This document shows positions 61,459-64,000 of a stretch of 64,000 nt of DNA, piece by piece; position 1 is the first letter of the stretch, and each line of letters begins with the position of its first letter. A model generated the notes under the pieces. That model saw only the letters and a program-made list of their open reading frames with translations, had not been told where the DNA came from and ran no database searches. The stretch lies in assembly GCA_002733645.1 (NCBI GenBank), contig NVWL01000003.1, forward strand, positions 82,069 to 146,068, in the 5' to 3' direction. Origin of the DNA: Oceanobacter sp. (lineage in GTDB: Bacteria; Pseudomonadota; Gammaproteobacteria; Pseudomonadales; Oceanobacteraceae). Made by a program: the position numbers and the translations under genes.

Positions 61459-62322
61459 ATGGACGTTCGCGAGACGCTGTCGTATCAGCACCAACAAATA
61501 CTTCGATATATAGAGCTACGTGCGCAATGGGAAGGGCGAATAACCGCGAATCACATCGTAGAAAACTTTAATATCAGCCGCGATTCCGCCAGCAAACTCA
61601 TCAAGCGCTACAACGCGACTTTACCAAACAATCTAAGCTACGATGCCAGTGCTAAAGGCCACACACCCACCGTAAAATTTAAACCTGAATACTCAACAGG
61701 CTCGCTCGAAGAATATATTTACAGCTTTATTCAAACAGACCTGCCTGAAAATCAGACAGGTTTTGTACTGCACGACACCTTCCCAATGCGACAATTTGGA
61801 CGAGCGCTACAGCCTGAAATCGTTCGCCCGATACTCTACTCAATCAACAACAAACGAAAAATAGACATTGCCTACCGGTCGATGAGCAGCCCAGAAATTG
61901 AAGGCCGAATCATCAGCCCACATAGCCTAATACATGATGGAATGCGCTGGCATGTGCGTGCGCGATGTGAAAAAAATCAAGGATATCGTGACTTCGTAAT
62001 ATCTCGTATTAGCGAAGTTGTCGATGACGAAGGCCCCGCAGAATACGGAGTAGAAGAAGATGAACGCTGGAACACCTGGATTACTTTAACCATACAGCCC
62101 GACATCCGCCTGAGCAGAATAAAACAACAAGTCGTCGCTCAAGACTACAGTATGACCGAAAACAAAGACGACCGATATCAATGCGAATATCGAATACGTG
62201 CAGCCTTCGCAATCTACGCCTTAAAACACCTCGGCCTTGACCGGTTACGAGAAAAAGCCGAAGCACAGCAAATAATGCTGACGCCAGAATCGCGGGAAGC
62301 AATAGAACCCTATCTACGATAA
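61459..62322 (+). CDS. WYL-domain transcriptional regulator beside CRISPR genes
   Basis: The protein has 287 residues. The N-terminal winged helix-turn-helix (about 10-75, GRITANHIVENFNISRDSASKLIKRYN) is followed by a WYL domain (about 120-200, ILYSINNKRKIDIAYRSMSSPEIEGRIISPHSLIHDGMRWHVRARCE) and a WCX-like C-terminus. WYL proteins bind nucleic-acid ligands and often control CRISPR-Cas or other defence operons (CapW/BrxR group). It lies 181 bp upstream of cas3 on the same strand. Two related palindromic motifs, one in this gene and one right after its stop, are candidate binding sites. Confidence 0.87.
   Translation: MDVRETLSYQHQQILRYIELRAQWEGRITANHIVENFNISRDSASKLIKRYNATLPNNLSYDASAKGHTPTVKFKPEYSTGSLEEYIYSFIQTDLPENQTGFVLHDTFPMRQFGRALQPEIVRPILYSINNKRKIDIAYRSMSSPEIEGRIISPHSLIHDGMRWHVRARCEKNQGYRDFVISRISEVVDDEGPAEYGVEEDERWNTWITLTIQPDIRLSRIKQQVVAQDYSMTENKDDRYQCEYRIRAAFAIYALKHLGLDRLREKAEAQQIMLTPESREAIEPYLR
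61739..61761. promoter_or_regulatory. Palindromic motif inside the WYL gene
   Basis: The 23-bp site has ACCTG and CAGGT at its ends and CTGA and TCAG inside. The first 15 bases (ACCTGCCTGAAAATC) recur at 62323. It is a possible autoregulatory site or chance. Confidence 0.4.
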
Positions 62323-62345
62323 ACCTGCCTGAAAATCCGACATGT
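62323..62345. promoter_or_regulatory. Related motif immediately after the WYL stop, upstream of cas3
   Basis: It starts one base after the WYL stop with ACCTGCCTGAAAATC, identical to 61739-61753, and then diverges (CGACATGT). Its place in the 181-bp leader of cas3 would suit an operator for the WYL protein. Confidence 0.4.
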
Positions 62346-62503
62346 GTAAATGAACAGTGATTGTTTAATGAGCAAAGGATGGGTTGAATAGTTCGGGTAA
62401 GGACAACGCGGAATGCACGAAGGAATGTGGTGCCAGGGATGGCAAAGTTTACAAGGTTGTGAATCATACTTAACCGCTGGATATTTAGGAGTACGTGATA
62501 GTA

Positions 62504-64000
62504 ATGAGCACAACTGAAGTCGCAAGCTATTACCGCTATTGGGGTAAAGCAAAGAGAGATCCTAAACATAGTGGTGATGACTATCACCTACTTGCTTATC
62601 ATTCTTTGGATGTTGCTGCAGTTGGCATGCTACTGCTCGCAGAGGAGAGGCAGATAACTCAGGATATTGCAGTCTATCTTGATATTACTCCAAAGCAATT
62701 ACAGTCGATGTTTGTATTCACGTTAGCCTTACATGATTTAGGTAAGTTCACATCTGCTTTTCAAAATCTATATTCAAATGATGGTGGACATTTATTTCGA
62801 GCGCGCTGTACCCCATACGATGGACGAAACTTTCGTCATGATAGATTGGGAGATTTTTTTATTCATGACGAGAATCGTGAAGATAATGTTTTATCTGTAT
62901 TGCCAGAAGACTTTGACTCTAAGCTGTTTGAAATTTTAATGGAATGTACGCTTGGCCATCATGGTCAGCCAATTAAACATGACAAGCCTATAAGTTATGA
63001 GGAATACACGGTTCCAGAAAATCTAAGCGCGGCTTACGCTTTTGTTAAATATACATTTAATATATTAGAGCCTGATTTTCCATTTGAAAAATTCAAATCT
63101 AAGGATGCTATTAAGCGACTAGAGTTGATGAGCTGGACGCTGGCAGGCTTGGCTGTATTGGCTGACTGGATAGGTTCGGATAACACGTACTTTGAATATA
63201 AATCTACACCGATACCTTTAGGTGAATATTGGAAGTTAGCACAGAAAAGAGCCATTGAAGCGACGTCTGCAACTGACTTATTGCTTGAGCAGCAAGTAAA
63301 CCCCTATACCTCTATTAAACAAACATTCGGGTTCGATCCTACACCGTTACAAAACTGGGCCGAAACAGTAAAAGTTGATGCCAGCCCACAGTTATTTATT
63401 TTGGAAGATGTGACGGGCTCAGGGAAAACCGAAGCCGCTTTAGCATTAACTCATCGCTTGCTGAAGGCTGGTGCTGCAGATGGGTTTTATTTTGGTTTGC
63501 CAACCATGGCAACGTCTAATGCCATGTTTAGACGCGTTTCCGATCATTATTTGCAAATGTTATCGGGAGGTGATGGCCGTAAGCCGAGCATCGTTTTAGC
63601 GCATGGCGCACGCGATATGGATGATCGTTTCAGAGAAGCAAAGCTCGCATCCGGCAGTCAAGACTCAGACTACTCTGCTGCCGACAACACGGCCACGGCT
63701 CAGTGTAATCAATGGCTGGGCGACTCTCGTAAGAAAGCATTACTTGCCCCTGTTGGCGTCGGCACTATAGATCAAGCATTAATGGCTGTTTTAGCACGTC
63801 GTCATCAATCATTGCGCTTGCTTGGCTTATATCGAAAGGTACTTATTTTTGATGAAGTACATGCCGCCGACAATTTTATGTTCGAGATTTTGGAGGGCCT
63901 TCTTACACTTCATCATCAGCAGGGTGGTTCCGCTATCTTACTAACGGCTACTTTATCTAAAATACAGCGGCAGCGGCTTAGCGATATTTGGCTGAAAGCT
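62504..64000 (+). CDS. cas3: CRISPR-associated helicase-nuclease Cas3, type I-E-like (3' end outside the window)
   Basis: The 499 codons run to the window edge. The start SYYRYWGKAK...DDYHLLAYHSLDVAAVG is like E. coli Cas3. The HD nuclease has HDLGKF (His77, Asp78) and a later GHHGQP. The helicase begins after about 275 with Walker A TGSGKT (304-309), the DEVH box (450-453) and SAILLTATLS. Cas3 unwinds and degrades foreign DNA marked by Cascade. Type I-E is the best fit, but I-C relatives are close. The rest of the operon and any array lie downstream of the window. Confidence 0.92.
   Translation, partial: MSTTEVASYYRYWGKAKRDPKHSGDDYHLLAYHSLDVAAVGMLLLAEERQITQDIAVYLDITPKQLQSMFVFTLALHDLGKFTSAFQNLYSNDGGHLFRARCTPYDGRNFRHDRLGDFFIHDENREDNVLSVLPEDFDSKLFEILMECTLGHHGQPIKHDKPISYEEYTVPENLSAAYAFVKYTFNILEPDFPFEKFKSKDAIKRLELMSWTLAGLAVLADWIGSDNTYFEYKSTPIPLGEYWKLAQKRAIEATSATDLLLEQQVNPYTSIKQTFGFDPTPLQNWAETVKVDASPQLFILEDVTGSGKTEAALALTHRLLKAGAADGFYFGLPTMATSNAMFRRVSDHYLQMLSGGDGRKPSIVLAHGARDMDDRFREAKLASGSQDSDYSAADNTATAQCNQWLGDSRKKALLAPVGVGTIDQALMAVLARRHQSLRLLGLYRKVLIFDEVHAADNFMFEILEGLLTLHHQQGGSAILLTATLSKIQRQRLSDIWLKA

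Noticed and set aside
62081-62587. 168-codon minus-strand frame between the WYL gene and cas3
   Set aside because: It is antisense to both real genes and crosses the cas3 start; the Leu/Arg-rich content looks like shadow coding.

Overview
The window looks like a chromosomal segment of a marine-type gammaproteobacterium, broadly Oceanospirillales-like. The evidence is the gene content: DeoR regulator-glmS, recC-recB-recD, Rep, YifB/ComM, alanine dehydrogenase, many lipoproteins and chemotaxis genes. I cannot fix the genus. The backbone is of medium GC, and two obviously AT-rich islands interrupt it.

Layout. 1-3826: the 3' end of a diguanylate cyclase, a DeoR-family regulator and glmS. 3851-22593: a complete Tn7-like transposon inserted 24 bp past the glmS stop. 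It has matching TGTCGG...CCGACA ends, a TTTCC target duplication and a full tnsABCDE set. Behind tnsE sits an IS3-family element. The cargo is a heavy-metal efflux module: a DUF3147 membrane protein, a BlaI-like repressor, an M56 membrane protease, CzcC/CzcB/CzcA-like efflux parts, a His-rich HupE/UreJ-like protein and a DUF6488 protein. A decayed second IS3 copy lies beyond it. 22718-40799: backbone with an SBP-chemoreceptor operon, secreted proteins and lipoproteins, rep, an EAL protein, a DUF4397 lipoprotein, comM, a MITE-like repeat, ald, minisatellites with an Ala-rich lipoprotein, and a CNNM/CBS transporter. 40995-43418: a retron (promoter, structured msr-msd RNA, reverse transcriptase, two-TM effector of the Ec48 type) wedged into the 5' end of recC. 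An 84-bp copy of the recC start is left on the far side. 43419-52578: recC, recB and recD overlap as an operon immediately downstream of the retron. 52617-60927: a DUF748/AsmA-like protein, tRNA-Val(GAC), a decayed lipoprotein gene, a sensor kinase split by one in-frame stop, its response regulator, an unrecognised gene and a lipoprotein 5'-nucleotidase with a collagen-like stalk. 60952-64000: a defence region with a broken Mrr-type restriction gene remnant, a small basic protein, a WYL regulator and the start of a type I-E-like cas3 that runs off the edge.

How the parts work together. The Tn7-like machinery carries metal resistance into the safe glmS site. A terminator hairpin in front of tnsA probably insulates the transposase genes from glmS read-through. 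The metal operon carries two related palindromes, one lying over the promoter of the BlaI-like gene, which suggests a BlaI/M56 switch reused for metal efflux. The strongest candidate for an unusual system is the retron at recC. Ec48-type retrons are known to guard RecBCD, and here the guard lies directly upstream of, and in line with, the genes for the complex it is thought to monitor.
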